64,000 bases of DNA from Poseidonibacter lekithochrous (GCF_018861145.1 NZ_JAHKQT010000023.1:1-64000), one strand, 5' to 3'; shown: positions 27,361 through 34,409, counted from the first letter of the stretch. The notes: generated by a model from the letters alone, not told the origin. Made by a program: numbers and translations.

Positions 27361-28447
27361 TTTCGTTACCTCTGTTTTCTAAATTTGTTATAAAAGAGAA
27401 CCTATTACTATTTACTAATACATAGATATATAATCTATTATGTTTTATTTCTAAAAACTTATTATCAGCTTCTATATCTAATAAATAAATTTTTAAAATA
27501 TTTGAAGGAATTCTTAAAATTCTTTTATCTTCAAATCTATAAGAACACATAGATTTAAAACAATCAAATTTAAATAATTTAAGATTTTCTTGAAATATTT
27601 GCTTATTATTTGAAGTGTCAGGATTAGATATAGTAGTTTCAATTTCTTCTATAGTATTAGAAATTGGTTCACTTTTATCTGTATTAACTTGCTTATCATC
27701 TTCAATTGCTATTGAATCTAAAAACGAATAAACAGAAAAAACACATAAAAACAAAGCAAGTAAAGCAAATAATATATATTTATGAATAATTGAATTTCCA
27801 TTTGAATCAGCACCAGATACATATAAATCAAATATTTTCTTATTTGCTTTTACTGTATCAGTACCAATTTTATCTTTTGCATACATTGAATGTGTAGAAT
27901 ATTGAATATATTTAAAAGTAGATTTAGACATTCTAAAACGTGAAGGAATAGCCTTATAAAAATATTCAGCTACTCTTTTATATTCATTATTCACAAGTGT
28001 TAAATCTTGCGTAATAAGTATTAATTCATGATGTAAATGTGCATGATATGTAAACCACCATACAAGCACCTTATCATCTTTTGTTTTTAAATAATTATGA
28101 CATTCATCAAACACAAAAAGAGTTCTATATATTTTTAATTCTTTTGATTTTTCTATTAATTCAGAATCACTTTTTTTAAGTAAATACATATTATATAGAA
28201 TAGTTAAATCAGCATATAATTTTTCAAAATCTAAAGGGAAAATTTTATCTGATATATCAAAATTAAATTGATTGATATTTGTGTAAGCATTATCAAATTC
28301 TATTTCTTTTTCTTTTTTTAATTTTAATTTAATAAGTAATCTATCAAAAAAAGAAGGTGAATTATCAACAAAAGTGTAATATAAAACAGTCATAGCTTTG
28401 TAAGTTTTACCAGAACGTGGAACACCTACATAGTATTTAATAGCCAT
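27311..28447 (-). CDS. zot: Zot/pI-like inner-membrane assembly ATPase
   Basis: 378 aa. Walker A GVPRSGKT (8-15), Walker B LFVFDECHNY near residue 125, and HHELILITQDLTLVN. One membrane helix follows (about 225-245: YILFALLALFLCVFSVYSFL), then a periplasmic tail with two Cys. This is the Zot/gene I family that drives assembly and extrusion of filamentous virions with the secretin. The family name comes from the CTX phage toxin Zot; a toxin role is not implied here. Confidence 0.93.
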   Translation of the reverse strand: MAIKYYVGVPRSGKTYKAMTVLYYTFVDNSPSFFDRLLIKLKLKKEKEIEFDNAYTNINQFNFDISDKIFPLDFEKLYADLTILYNMYLLKKSDSELIEKSKELKIYRTLFVFDECHNYLKTKDDKVLVWWFTYHAHLHHELILITQDLTLVNNEYKRVAEYFYKAIPSRFRMSKSTFKYIQYSTHSMYAKDKIGTDTVKANKKIFDLYVSGADSNGNSIIHKYILFALLALFLCVFSVYSFLDSIAIEDDKQVNTDKSEPISNTIEEIETTISNPDTSNNKQIFQENLKLFKFDCFKSMCSYRFEDKRILRIPSNILKIYLLDIEADNKFLEIKHNRLYIYVLVNSNRFSFITNLENRGNENEKDSNENSGFIGFNN

Positions 28448-28878
28448 TATTTAACACCTAATTGAATTAAAACGGATATTTTAAAATATTCGTCAGCTAT
28501 TGATTGAACAGAATTTAAAATAAATTTTGAAATAAATAGAACTAACAAAGAAATTATAATATAAGTGAAAGAACTAAATACAAATATTAAAGCATCAATT
28601 AAACCTATACTATCCATTATTGATATTGGTAAATATAAAAATGTATCTGTATATGTAGAATTAATAAGCTCAAATACTGAAACCATTTGATTATATATCC
28701 ATAATACAATAGTTACTAATGTAGTTAAATAAGCTATTCTTACAAGAACTAAAGCTCCAATAACAACAAATTGTAAAGACAATATTGCACCACTTACGAA
28801 AAATGCTTTTCCAAGTCTTAAAACGTAACCACCTAAAAAACCAATACCAGAAAAAAACCATAAAATAACTTGTATCAT
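28447..28878 (-). CDS. pVI-like minor coat / assembly membrane protein
   Basis: 143 aa, almost entirely hydrophobic, with three or more predicted membrane helices (about 1-30, 30-65, 95-125). Overlaps pIII-like upstream and zot downstream by single bases. Its position between the pIII and pI genes and its size match gene VI of Ff and the DUF2523-type proteins of other inoviruses. The role is inferred from synteny. Confidence 0.75.
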   Translation of the reverse strand: MIQVILWFFSGIGFLGGYVLRLGKAFFVSGAILSLQFVVIGALVLVRIAYLTTLVTIVLWIYNQMVSVFELINSTYTDTFLYLPISIMDSIGLIDALIFVFSSFTYIIISLLVLFISKFILNSVQSIADEYFKISVLIQLGVK

Positions 28879-30500
28879 TATATTGTACCTACCATTTTAA
28901 AAGTAAAGAAAATTAAACCAAGCATTAAAACAATGATTAAAAAAGGGTATAAATAAGGTCTTAATCTTGAAGTTTGAGAGCAGAAATCGACATCTAAAAT
29001 AATATTTTCTTGACCTAAAGTTGATAAATCAATTTCATAAACTGTTGGACAAGTAACAATATTATTATTTTGTAATTCAAGATTAAAACCCTCTTGAATT
29101 TGTGTTTGTGCATCAACTGCAAAAGTTTTAAAAGTTGCATTTTGAGATTGTAAATTATCGTAAAAAGTTTGATACTGATTAGCGATATTATCAATCCAAG
29201 AAGAAGAATTATTTAATTCTGTTAGGTCAGGAGTTGAACCCTCTTCAGCAGTTGTTATTTTTGCTAATTCTTCATTTGTTTTATTTCCATTAATAACCTC
29301 TTGTTGCCCTATAGTCTTAAGACTTGTTAATTTATTATTAATAGAGCTTAATCTTGAATTAGCAATAGCGGTATTATCTTTTAAACCCTTAACATTTGTA
29401 TTAATTGCTTTATTATCCTTTGCATTATTTGCCGTCAAATCTTTTAATAGATTATTAAGACTATCACTAGGGTTACTTTCACTATTTTGATTTTTCATAC
29501 CTTGATTTAATTCGCAAAGCATTTTCTCTTGTAATGTTAAATTTGAATCATTGCAAGAATCAGCAACACTCGGAGGAATAATATCGTTCGGATCACCCTC
29601 ATTATTTGACGTGTCAGGGTTGTACTCACTATCAGGGGAATTATTACCGCCGTAACCGTCAGAACCAGAAACACCACCCCCGCTATTAGTTGGAGGAGTT
29701 GAAGAAATAGGAGAAGTAGGAATATTATCAGGATTTGAAGTATCATAAGTTTGTGATGAACCGTCAGGAAAAGTAATTGTAGTAGTTCCATCCCCATTAT
29801 CTTGCGCACTTGGAGGAGTTGCATTATTTCCTAATGATTTACATTTATTAGTTATCATATCCCTATACGAACCTTCTTTACACGTTCCATCAGGGTTCTC
29901 ATAATCCCCATCTTCCTCTTCTGGATTACCCGTATCATTAGTAGGGTTGCAAGTATAATCGCTATAATCTAAATAATGATTTTCTATACATTTAGGAATA
30001 GTGTTTCCATTAGAATCAGTGTCTAAGCCGTCAGCATTTGGAATGATTGAAGCTTCATTATCTGGTGTACAATAATAAACATCACCGTCCTTTTCATAAA
30101 TTTCATCACATACTCTTTCGCCGTTTCCCTGAGGATTAATAGGATAAGGGTAATCACAAGTAGTTTCCCCACTTGATGAAGTCGTACAAGTACCAAACTC
30201 ATCTTCATAATTTTCATTCATTGAATCAGTTTTAGTAACACAACCGTAATTAATGGTATTTACACGCCAATATTCTTTATTAAGAGTTTCACATCTATTA
30301 TTCATAACAGGGCGTGACTCTGCAAGCATTTCACTAATACATTTTGAAGGAGTTGAAAAATTTTTTTTTACTAAATACAATTTATATGCAAAAAGCTCAT
30401 TTTCTTGACAAGATATAGAACTAGTATATGTATAGCCTAGAGTTTCATTACTAAATAATGAATAAGTAATAGAAATTAATATTAATAATATTTTTTTCAT
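28878..30500 (-). CDS. pIII-like adsorption protein
   Basis: 540 aa. Signal peptide about 1-17. Cys-rich N-terminal region (about ten cysteines in residues 30-215), probably disulfide-stabilised receptor-binding modules. A low-complexity linker follows (about 220-310), rich in Gly, Asn, Ser, Pro and Asp (SGGGVSGSDGYGGNN), like the glycine linkers of Ff pIII. A helical region leads to a C-terminal membrane anchor (PYLYPFLIIVLMLGLIFFTFKMVGTI). This architecture and the position before the pVI-like gene support the tip/adsorption protein that binds the host pilus or surface. Receptor unknown. Confidence 0.85.
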   Translation of the reverse strand: MKKILLILISITYSLFSNETLGYTYTSSISCQENELFAYKLYLVKKNFSTPSKCISEMLAESRPVMNNRCETLNKEYWRVNTINYGCVTKTDSMNENYEDEFGTCTTSSSGETTCDYPYPINPQGNGERVCDEIYEKDGDVYYCTPDNEASIIPNADGLDTDSNGNTIPKCIENHYLDYSDYTCNPTNDTGNPEEEDGDYENPDGTCKEGSYRDMITNKCKSLGNNATPPSAQDNGDGTTTITFPDGSSQTYDTSNPDNIPTSPISSTPPTNSGGGVSGSDGYGGNNSPDSEYNPDTSNNEGDPNDIIPPSVADSCNDSNLTLQEKMLCELNQGMKNQNSESNPSDSLNNLLKDLTANNAKDNKAINTNVKGLKDNTAIANSRLSSINNKLTSLKTIGQQEVINGNKTNEELAKITTAEEGSTPDLTELNNSSSWIDNIANQYQTFYDNLQSQNATFKTFAVDAQTQIQEGFNLELQNNNIVTCPTVYEIDLSTLGQENIILDVDFCSQTSRLRPYLYPFLIIVLMLGLIFFTFKMVGTI

Positions 30501-30502
30501 TT

Positions 30503-30676
30503 CTAAATCTTCTTAAAAATAGACATAACAGCCAAGAAAGGTAAAATTACAAACATTGTATAAATTGGAAAAGAAAAGAAGTAGTTAAAAGGTTCATTCT
30601 CTGTAACTTCAATTATTGGAAAATCTAAAGAAAAAGAATTAGTAACAATTAATAAAATTAATAATAAATTTTTCAT
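30503..30676 (-). CDS. Small phage membrane protein with signal-like N-terminus
   Basis: 57 aa (MKNLLLILLIVTNSFSLDF ... MSIFKKI). An N-terminal signal-like hydrophobic stretch, a short acidic segment (EVTENEPF), a second membrane helix (FPIYTMFVILPFLAVM) and a basic end. Starts 5 bp after the previous small gene and ends 3 bp before the pIII-like start. A minor coat protein (pVII/pIX-like) is likely by position. Confidence 0.65.
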   Translation of the reverse strand: MKNLLLILLIVTNSFSLDFPIIEVTENEPFNYFFSFPIYTMFVILPFLAVMSIFKKI

Positions 30677-30680
30677 TTGA

Positions 30681-30851
30681 TTAAATCCTTGTTAATACTA
30701 TTAAAGAGATTAAAGAACCACTTAAAAGACCTGATAAAGCAGATAAGAAATAATAATCAAAATCTGTTAAACCTAAAGATATTGCAGTTTCATTAGAATC
30801 AGCACCAAACAAACATAAACTAAATGAAATAATTAATAATAAATTTTTCAT
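30681..30851 (-). CDS. Small phage membrane protein, candidate minor coat protein
   Basis: 56 aa (MKNLLLIISFSLCLFGADS ... ISLIVLTRI). Signal peptide-like start with a possible cleavage after CLFGA, a short polar stretch, then a membrane helix (ALSGLLSGSLISLIVL). The mature form would resemble a tiny virion cap protein. Coupled by TAATG overlap to the upstream gene. The first six residues match those of the next gene, which suggests duplication. Confidence 0.65.
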   Translation of the reverse strand: MKNLLLIISFSLCLFGADSNETAISLGLTDFDYYFLSALSGLLSGSLISLIVLTRI

Positions 30852-30970
30852 TAGATAGACTTTTTAATAATATCAATTGCTTTGTTTATTGATATGTTTG
30901 ATACTTGAAAAATTACAACTATTGCAAATATTGAAGAAATTAAAAGTAGTGATTGTTCTGTAAATTCCAT
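30851..30970 (-). CDS. Small single-span phage membrane protein (pVII/pIX-like)
   Basis: 39 aa (MEFTEQSLLLISSIFAIVVI...IIKKSI). An acidic N-terminus, one membrane helix and a basic C-terminus, the same polarity and size as Ff pVII and pIX (33 and 32 aa). RBS AAAGG upstream. First gene after the central terminator. Confidence 0.65.
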   Translation of the reverse strand: MEFTEQSLLLISSIFAIVVIFQVSNISINKAIDIIKKSI

Positions 30971-30994
30971 TTTAAAACCTTTATTTAAAAACTT

Positions 30995-31032
30995 TAAAAT
31001 AAAATAATAAGGAGGGAAAACCCCTCTTTATT
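30995..31032 (-). terminator. Central terminator after the major coat gene
   Basis: On the minus strand AATAAAGAGGG pairs with CCCTCCTTATT (11 positions, one mismatch) around a 5-nt loop, followed by ATTTTATTTT. It overlaps the coat-protein stop. Ff phages also have a strong terminator right after gene VIII, which keeps coat protein expression high. Confidence 0.75.
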
Positions 31033-31318
31033 ACTTACCTCTTTTAACAATACTAATTGCTAAACCAACCGCAAGAACTGAACCAATTACAGCAAATGCA
31101 ATACCTACACCAGAGTAGAAAGGTTCCATATCAATTGCACCCGTTAAACTGTTTGTAGCTTGGTCATAAGTTACAGCAGCTTTAGCAGGAACAGCAGAAA
31201 GAGAAGCACCAATAGCAGCACCAATTGCTAATGCAGTACCTTTAAGCTTTTCAGCACCTTTTTTAGTAGCTTCAATTGCTTGAGAACCATATTTTTTTAC
31301 TTGATTTAAGAATTTCAT
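31031..31318 (-). CDS. Major coat protein (pVIII-like)
   Basis: 95 aa precursor. A long basic signal peptide ends AVPAKA (residue 47). The predicted mature protein is 48 aa, starting AVTYDQATNS: an acidic/polar N-terminal part, one membrane helix (FYSGVGIAFAVIGSVLAVGLAISIV) and a basic tail KRGK. Ff pVIII is a 73-aa precursor with a 50-aa mature form of the same polarity. It lies between the probable ssDNA-binding gene and the central terminator. RBS AAGGAAA. Strong evidence that this element makes filamentous particles. Confidence 0.9.
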   Translation of the reverse strand: MKFLNQVKKYGSQAIEATKKGAEKLKGTALAIGAAIGASLSAVPAKAAVTYDQATNSLTGAIDMEPFYSGVGIAFAVIGSVLAVGLAISIVKRGK

Positions 31319-31427
31319 CTTATTTCCTTTTGTTTTGGTCTAAACTAGACCCTAATTTGAGATTGTAGAACACACAACGAGTATGTACTCTATTAGGTCA
31401 AATTATTAGCTAATAGGGGTTAGCCTA
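31319..31427 (-). promoter_or_regulatory. Coat-gene leader with hairpins
   Basis: GGTCTA-AAC-TAGACC at 31337-31351 lies in the untranslated leader of the coat gene. TAATAGG/CCTATTA (31411-31430) overlaps the stop of the upstream gene, and GAGTA-TG-TACTC lies at 31379-31390. Together they suggest mRNA processing or translational control of coat expression, or a terminator/promoter junction. Confidence 0.5.
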
Positions 31428-31808
31428 TTAACTTGTTTTTGAATCTATTATTTGTAAATTATTCTCATTAATTTTATAAGTTGTTTTTTCTTTTGTGTTT
31501 TCAATTGGTACTAAGATTTCTTTATCTTTATATTGTAGAAAACTATCATATTTTGAAGAAAGTTCTTCTTCACTATCACATTGAATATTTAAATATTCGA
31601 ATACAGTTTTATTATAAATTTTTTCAATACCTAAAAGCATTTTTGTAGCTGGTTTAGTTACAATAAATTTTAATTTAAGCATGTTTGGCATTGTTTGCCC
31701 TTGGTCGTTTTTCCATGATGTTGTGAAGTCTAATTCATCTAATTTCCCATACATATATGTTCCATGAGAAGATAGAAGCGGTTGTTTTATAGTTTTAATT
31801 GGTGTCAT
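31428..31808 (-). CDS. Probable phage ssDNA-binding protein (gene V position)
   Basis: 126 aa, predicted beta-rich (LDFTTSWKNDQGQTMPNMLKLKFIVTK), soluble, no Cys beyond one. It sits directly upstream of the major coat gene, where Ff has gene V. Its size and composition suit an OB-fold ssDNA-binding protein that coats the genome before export. No diagnostic motif, so this is an inference from synteny and composition. Confidence 0.55.
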   Translation of the reverse strand: MTPIKTIKQPLLSSHGTYMYGKLDELDFTTSWKNDQGQTMPNMLKLKFIVTKPATKMLLGIEKIYNKTVFEYLNIQCDSEEELSSKYDSFLQYKDKEILVPIENTKEKTTYKINENNLQIIDSKTS

Positions 31809-31943
31809 TTTGTTTCCCTTAATTTTTTTTATTTCTGTTACCTCTTAAACATAGGAAATAGCGGGTAACAGTTGCTAAATCCTAGTAGTGAAATAAATTC
31901 ACTATAAAAGCTATTGTTTTAAATAGCCTCTAAGTGGTTTATT
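31809..31943 (-). promoter_or_regulatory. Leader with repeated palindrome and hairpin
   Basis: TAGTGAA-ATAAA-TTCACTA at 31886-31904 is repeated at 32241-32258. CTGTTACC (31835-31842) and GGTAACAG (31864-31871) form an 8-bp stem around a 21-nt loop. Both lie upstream of the probable ssDNA-binding gene. In Ff, the gV protein represses translation by binding leaders, so an RNA or DNA control element is plausible. Confidence 0.5.
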
Positions 31944-32219
31944 TTAATAACCTGGTTTAATTACATCATCAAAATTAATATTTTCAACTGCATCTTTTAA
32001 TTCTAAGATTTCATCAGATTTAGATTCTAAATCATCAATCCAACTAAGATAAATATCTCCATTTTCACTGTCTTGCCATTTCTCTGACCTATCATCTGCA
32101 TATTCAGTTGCATCATCTTTGTACTCTAATACTTTTTCTGAATATTCATCTATTGCTTCAATAATTGAATTAGATAATATTTTTAAATCCTCTAATTGTT
32201 CTCTTGTAATTCTTTTCAT
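31944..32219 (-). CDS. Hypothetical acidic phage protein
   Basis: 91 aa, strongly acidic and helical (LEYKDDATEYADDRSEKWQDSENGDIYLSWIDDLESKSDEILEL). RBS AAGGGGTAAC just upstream. Not recognised. It could be a small DNA-mimic or regulatory protein, but nothing in the sequence proves this. Confidence 0.6.
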   Translation of the reverse strand: MKRITREQLEDLKILSNSIIEAIDEYSEKVLEYKDDATEYADDRSEKWQDSENGDIYLSWIDDLESKSDEILELKDAVENINFDDVIKPGY

Positions 32220-32240
32220 TTTGTTACCCCTTATATTTAA

Positions 32241-32258
32241 AGTGAAATAAATTCACTA
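32241..32258 (-). repeat. Second copy of the AGTGAA/TTCACT palindrome
   Basis: AGTGAAATAAATTCACTA is identical to 31887-31904. It lies 22 bp upstream of the acidic 91-aa gene. Two identical palindromes in front of two adjacent genes suggest shared control. Confidence 0.7.
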
Positions 32259-32305
32259 ATCAACCTATTTAATAAGCTCATTAGTGGACTTAAACATATA
32301 CTAAA

Positions 32306-32380
32306 CTATTTAGCGTCCTTTACTACATAGTTTCCATTTGGTGTAATTTGCACAGTTTTATTTATATATTGATTTTTCAT
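32306..32380 (-). CDS. Tiny phage ORF (24 aa)
   Basis: Encodes MKNQYINKTVQITPNGNYVV plus four residues (KDAK). The ATG overlaps the stop of the upstream gene (TAATG), implying translational coupling. No family recognised. Very short, so it could be fortuitous. Confidence 0.35.
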   Translation of the reverse strand: MKNQYINKTVQITPNGNYVVKDAK

Positions 32381-32733
32381 TATGAAGCCATTCTTAAATT
32401 ATGTAATGAATCAAATTTTTTTGATGTTCTTTCATTAGATTCTTTAAACTTTTTTAATGAAATTTTATTCATCATTCCTAATCTGAAAGAATAATTTTGT
32501 ATTTTTTTTAATCTTTCTAATTTTGCATTAATTACTGATTTTATGTTTTTTACTTTTTTAACTGTAGTTTCTACAAACTCAATTGTTAATTGAACCCAGT
32601 TTTGAGAATTGTTAATTTTTGTTTCTTTTGAATAATTTTTTTGAATTGTATTTAATACATTTTGTTTTGATTGATTTTGATTATCTTTAGAATTTTGATA
32701 AAATGATGAGTTAGACTGTTTATTTAATTGCAT
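32380..32733 (-). CDS. Hypothetical phage early protein
   Basis: 117 aa from the ATG at 32733, which has AGGGGTAAC upstream like the other phage genes; an in-frame ATG at 32805 would extend into the operator array. Asn/Gln/Lys-rich N-terminus, then a basic helical C-terminal half (VKKVKNIKSVINAKLERLKKIQ). First gene of the leftward phage operon, next to the repressor. Not recognised; possibly a nucleic-acid-binding early protein. Confidence 0.55.
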   Translation of the reverse strand: MQLNKQSNSSFYQNSKDNQNQSKQNVLNTIQKNYSKETKINNSQNWVQLTIEFVETTVKKVKNIKSVINAKLERLKKIQNYSFRLGMMNKISLKKFKESNERTSKKFDSLHNLRMAS

Positions 32734-32783
32734 TTTGTTACCCCTAATAAATGTTATTCGATAAATTGATAAGAGTATTATAT

Positions 32784-32834
32784 GACAAAATGCGATATTT
32801 GTCAAGACAAAATGAAAAAAATGAGGACAAAATG
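32784..32834. promoter_or_regulatory. Operator array between repressor and leftward phage operon
   Basis: GACAAAATG occurs three times at 32784, 32806 and 32826 (spacing 22 and 20 bp, about two helical turns). The first copy is part of the inverted repeat GACAAA-N8-TTTGTC (32784-32803). The array covers the divergent promoter and the repressor start codon, as expected for sites of an autoregulating repressor. Confidence 0.65.
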
Positions 32835-33149
32835 CGAAATATTGACGATATTTTATCTAGATTATATGATAAATTGGGATTTTTCAAAGATAAGGAATTC
32901 TGTGAAAAGTATGAATTAAAACAAAATACAGTTAGTACTTGGAAAAAAAGGAATAGTATACCTTATGATTTGATAGCAGATATATCGCAAAATGAGAATA
33001 TTTCTCTTGATTACATATTAAATGGAAAAGAAGAAATATCATTAGATATAGACTATAAAAAAGAACTAATTAAAAATTTAGAAGAACTAAATAACACTCA
33101 AATAAAATATATTTGGCATATTTCGGAAGCTGAAAAGTTAAAATCTTAA
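32832..33149 (+). CDS. CI-type phage repressor with helix-turn-helix
   Basis: 105 aa from the ATG at 32832 (AGGA five bases upstream); a longer reading from 32751 would translate the operator array. The helix-turn-helix of the phage CI family is FCEKYELKQNTVSTWKKRNSIPYDLIADISQNENISLDYIL. A charged helical C-terminus may dimerise. It reads divergently from the phage operon and is the likely lysogeny switch. No LexA-like protease motif is seen, so release from repression probably does not involve autocleavage. Confidence 0.85.
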   Translation: MRNIDDILSRLYDKLGFFKDKEFCEKYELKQNTVSTWKKRNSIPYDLIADISQNENISLDYILNGKEEISLDIDYKKELIKNLEELNNTQIKYIWHISEAEKLKS

Positions 33150-33285
33150 AAAGTAATAATTGTATTTATTACATAATAACTTGTAAATTATACAATATAT
33201 AAAAAATCTAATATAAAAATAATTAATATATCTTTAAAATAAAACTTTATAATATTAATAAATTTAAAAATAAAGGGTAAAAAAA

Positions 33286-33600
33286 ATGAAATATATTTTA
33301 ATTCTAATATTTATATTTAATAGTTTAAATGCTGAATATAGATATACAAATATTAAGAAAAAAAATAGTAGTAGTCCAAAAAAATATAAAAGTAAAAGCA
33401 TATCTTTTCAAGGTAAAGTATTTAATTCTACTGAGTATAGAGATTACACTAGAATTTCAGTTAGAACAGATAAAAATAAAAGAATAGTTATAAAAGTAAA
33501 AAGAACTAATTTAAATTTAAAAGATGGAATGAGAATAACTGGTAATTGTTATGATAAGAAAGCTAGAACTTATATTAATTGTTCAATAGTAAGGTATTAA
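33286..33600 (+). CDS. Small exported basic protein at prophage edge (possible moron)
   Basis: 104 aa. Signal peptide about 1-16 (ending LNA), a Lys/Ser-rich stretch, then a beta-rich domain (about 40-104: SISFQGKVFNSTEYRDYTRISV ... GMRITGNCYDKKARTYINCSIVRY) that reads like a small OB-fold. Two cysteines could form a disulfide. It has its own RBS (AAAGGG) and opposite strand to the virion genes, and lies between the repressor and the right end, a typical place for a lysogen-expressed cargo gene. Function unknown; a superinfection-exclusion or host-surface role is speculation. Confidence 0.65.
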   Translation: MKYILILIFIFNSLNAEYRYTNIKKKNSSSPKKYKSKSISFQGKVFNSTEYRDYTRISVRTDKNKRIVIKVKRTNLNLKDGMRITGNCYDKKARTYINCSIVRY

Positions 33601-33750
33601 AGTAATATAAATGAAATTTATTTTAATGTAACAAAAAGTGTTACAAAAATATCAATAAATATTAGAAAATATGTAATTTAGCAATTTAACAAGTTACTTT
33701 CTTTAGTATTTTATGTATTTAACATTTAATTAACAAACAATTGTTATACT

Positions 33751-33877
33751 TCGAAACAATTTAGGATATTACAAAATTAATCTTCCTACTAACCTGATTA
33801 TATACAAGATTAGTATCCTATTACTATTATAATAAATTTGAATGCGGCTTCACAAATCTTTGTGAAGCTTTTTTTTT
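33751..33877 (+). ncRNA. Candidate structured small RNA ending at a strong terminator
   Basis: A TATACT -10 candidate (33745-33750) precedes a segment with nested complementary pairs TAGGATA/TATCCTA (33762-33768, 33814-33820) and TAATCTT/AAGATTA (33778-33784, 33806-33812), followed by a textbook terminator. No ORF explains the terminator within 250 bp upstream. Not matched to any known RNA family by eye. Confidence 0.3.
33847..33877 (+). terminator. Strong intrinsic terminator
   Basis: GCTTCACAAA and TTTGTGAAGC form a perfect 10-bp stem with a 2-nt loop, followed by nine T residues. It terminates plus-strand transcription from the moron or the candidate small RNA before the NosL-like gene. 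Confidence 0.9.
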
Positions 33878-33905
33878 GTATAATTTCAAGCTTGGAGCTT
33901 AACAA

Positions 33906-34409
33906 ATGAAAAAACTTTTACCCTTTTTAACAATCTTAATAATAATTGCAGTAATAATAATAATATTTCTATCAATGTCTAATAAAAAACAAATGGTAGT
34001 TATTCATGAAGGTAATCACACTTTACAACCTGTTAATATTAGACATAACCACTTTCAAGATAGTCAATGTGGAATGACAATTAGTGAAGATCATAATTCA
34101 GCACAAGCTGTATCTCCTGATGGTAAAACATGGTTTTTTGATGATGTAGGGTGTTTAGTTTTATGGTACAACAATATAAAATTTAAAGAAAAAGCTACGT
34201 TATGGGTTTTTTCAAATGACACAAAAAAATATATAAACGCACGTGAAGCTTGGTATAGTAGAACTGAAAATACACCTATGGGATATGGTTTTGGTGCTTA
34301 TAAAGAAAAACAAGAAAACTTTATAAGTTTTGAAGAAGTAGTTTTAAAAATGATTAGAGGCGAAAATCTTACAAACCCATATATCAAAAAAGAATTAGTT
34401 GGTAAATAA
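33906..34409 (+). CDS. NosL-like membrane-anchored protein
   Basis: 167 aa. One N-terminal membrane anchor (about 4-25), then a periplasmic domain with DSQCGMTISEDHNSAQAVSPDGKTWFFDDVGCLVLWY. The CGM..I motif with a second Cys about 35 residues later is like NosL, a copper chaperone family. The gene is coupled (TAATG) to a SafE/UreH-type membrane protein. A metal-handling role for respiratory enzymes is a reasonable inference. Confidence 0.65.
   Translation: MKKLLPFLTILIIIAVIIIIFLSMSNKKQMVVIHEGNHTLQPVNIRHNHFQDSQCGMTISEDHNSAQAVSPDGKTWFFDDVGCLVLWYNNIKFKEKATLWVFSNDTKKYINAREAWYSRTENTPMGYGFGAYKEKQENFISFEEVVLKMIRGENLTNPYIKKELVGK

Larger units (their letters stand above)
33601..33905. other. Right prophage/host junction region (candidate attR)
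   Basis: About 300 bp with no protein gene. It contains several TTTAAC/TTAACA tracts, the TAGGATA/TATCCTA pair (33762-33768 and 33814-33820), a possible small RNA and a strong terminator. TATCCTAT at 33814-33821 matches 21304-21311 near the left end in direct orientation. The true boundary lies somewhere in this segment. Confidence 0.35.

Noticed and set aside
27311..28447. Zot as an enterotoxin
   Set aside because: Domain content and neighbours fit the phage assembly ATPase; no separate toxin peptide is evident.
32751..32831. Longer N-terminus for the repressor starting at 32751
   Set aside because: It would translate the operator repeats; the ATG at 32832 has a proper RBS and gives a normal helix-turn-helix protein.
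21401..33700. AATTTAACAA near 21411 and 33683 as attachment repeats
   Set aside because: Only 10 bp, very AT-rich, and similar strings occur several times nearby, so it is not informative.
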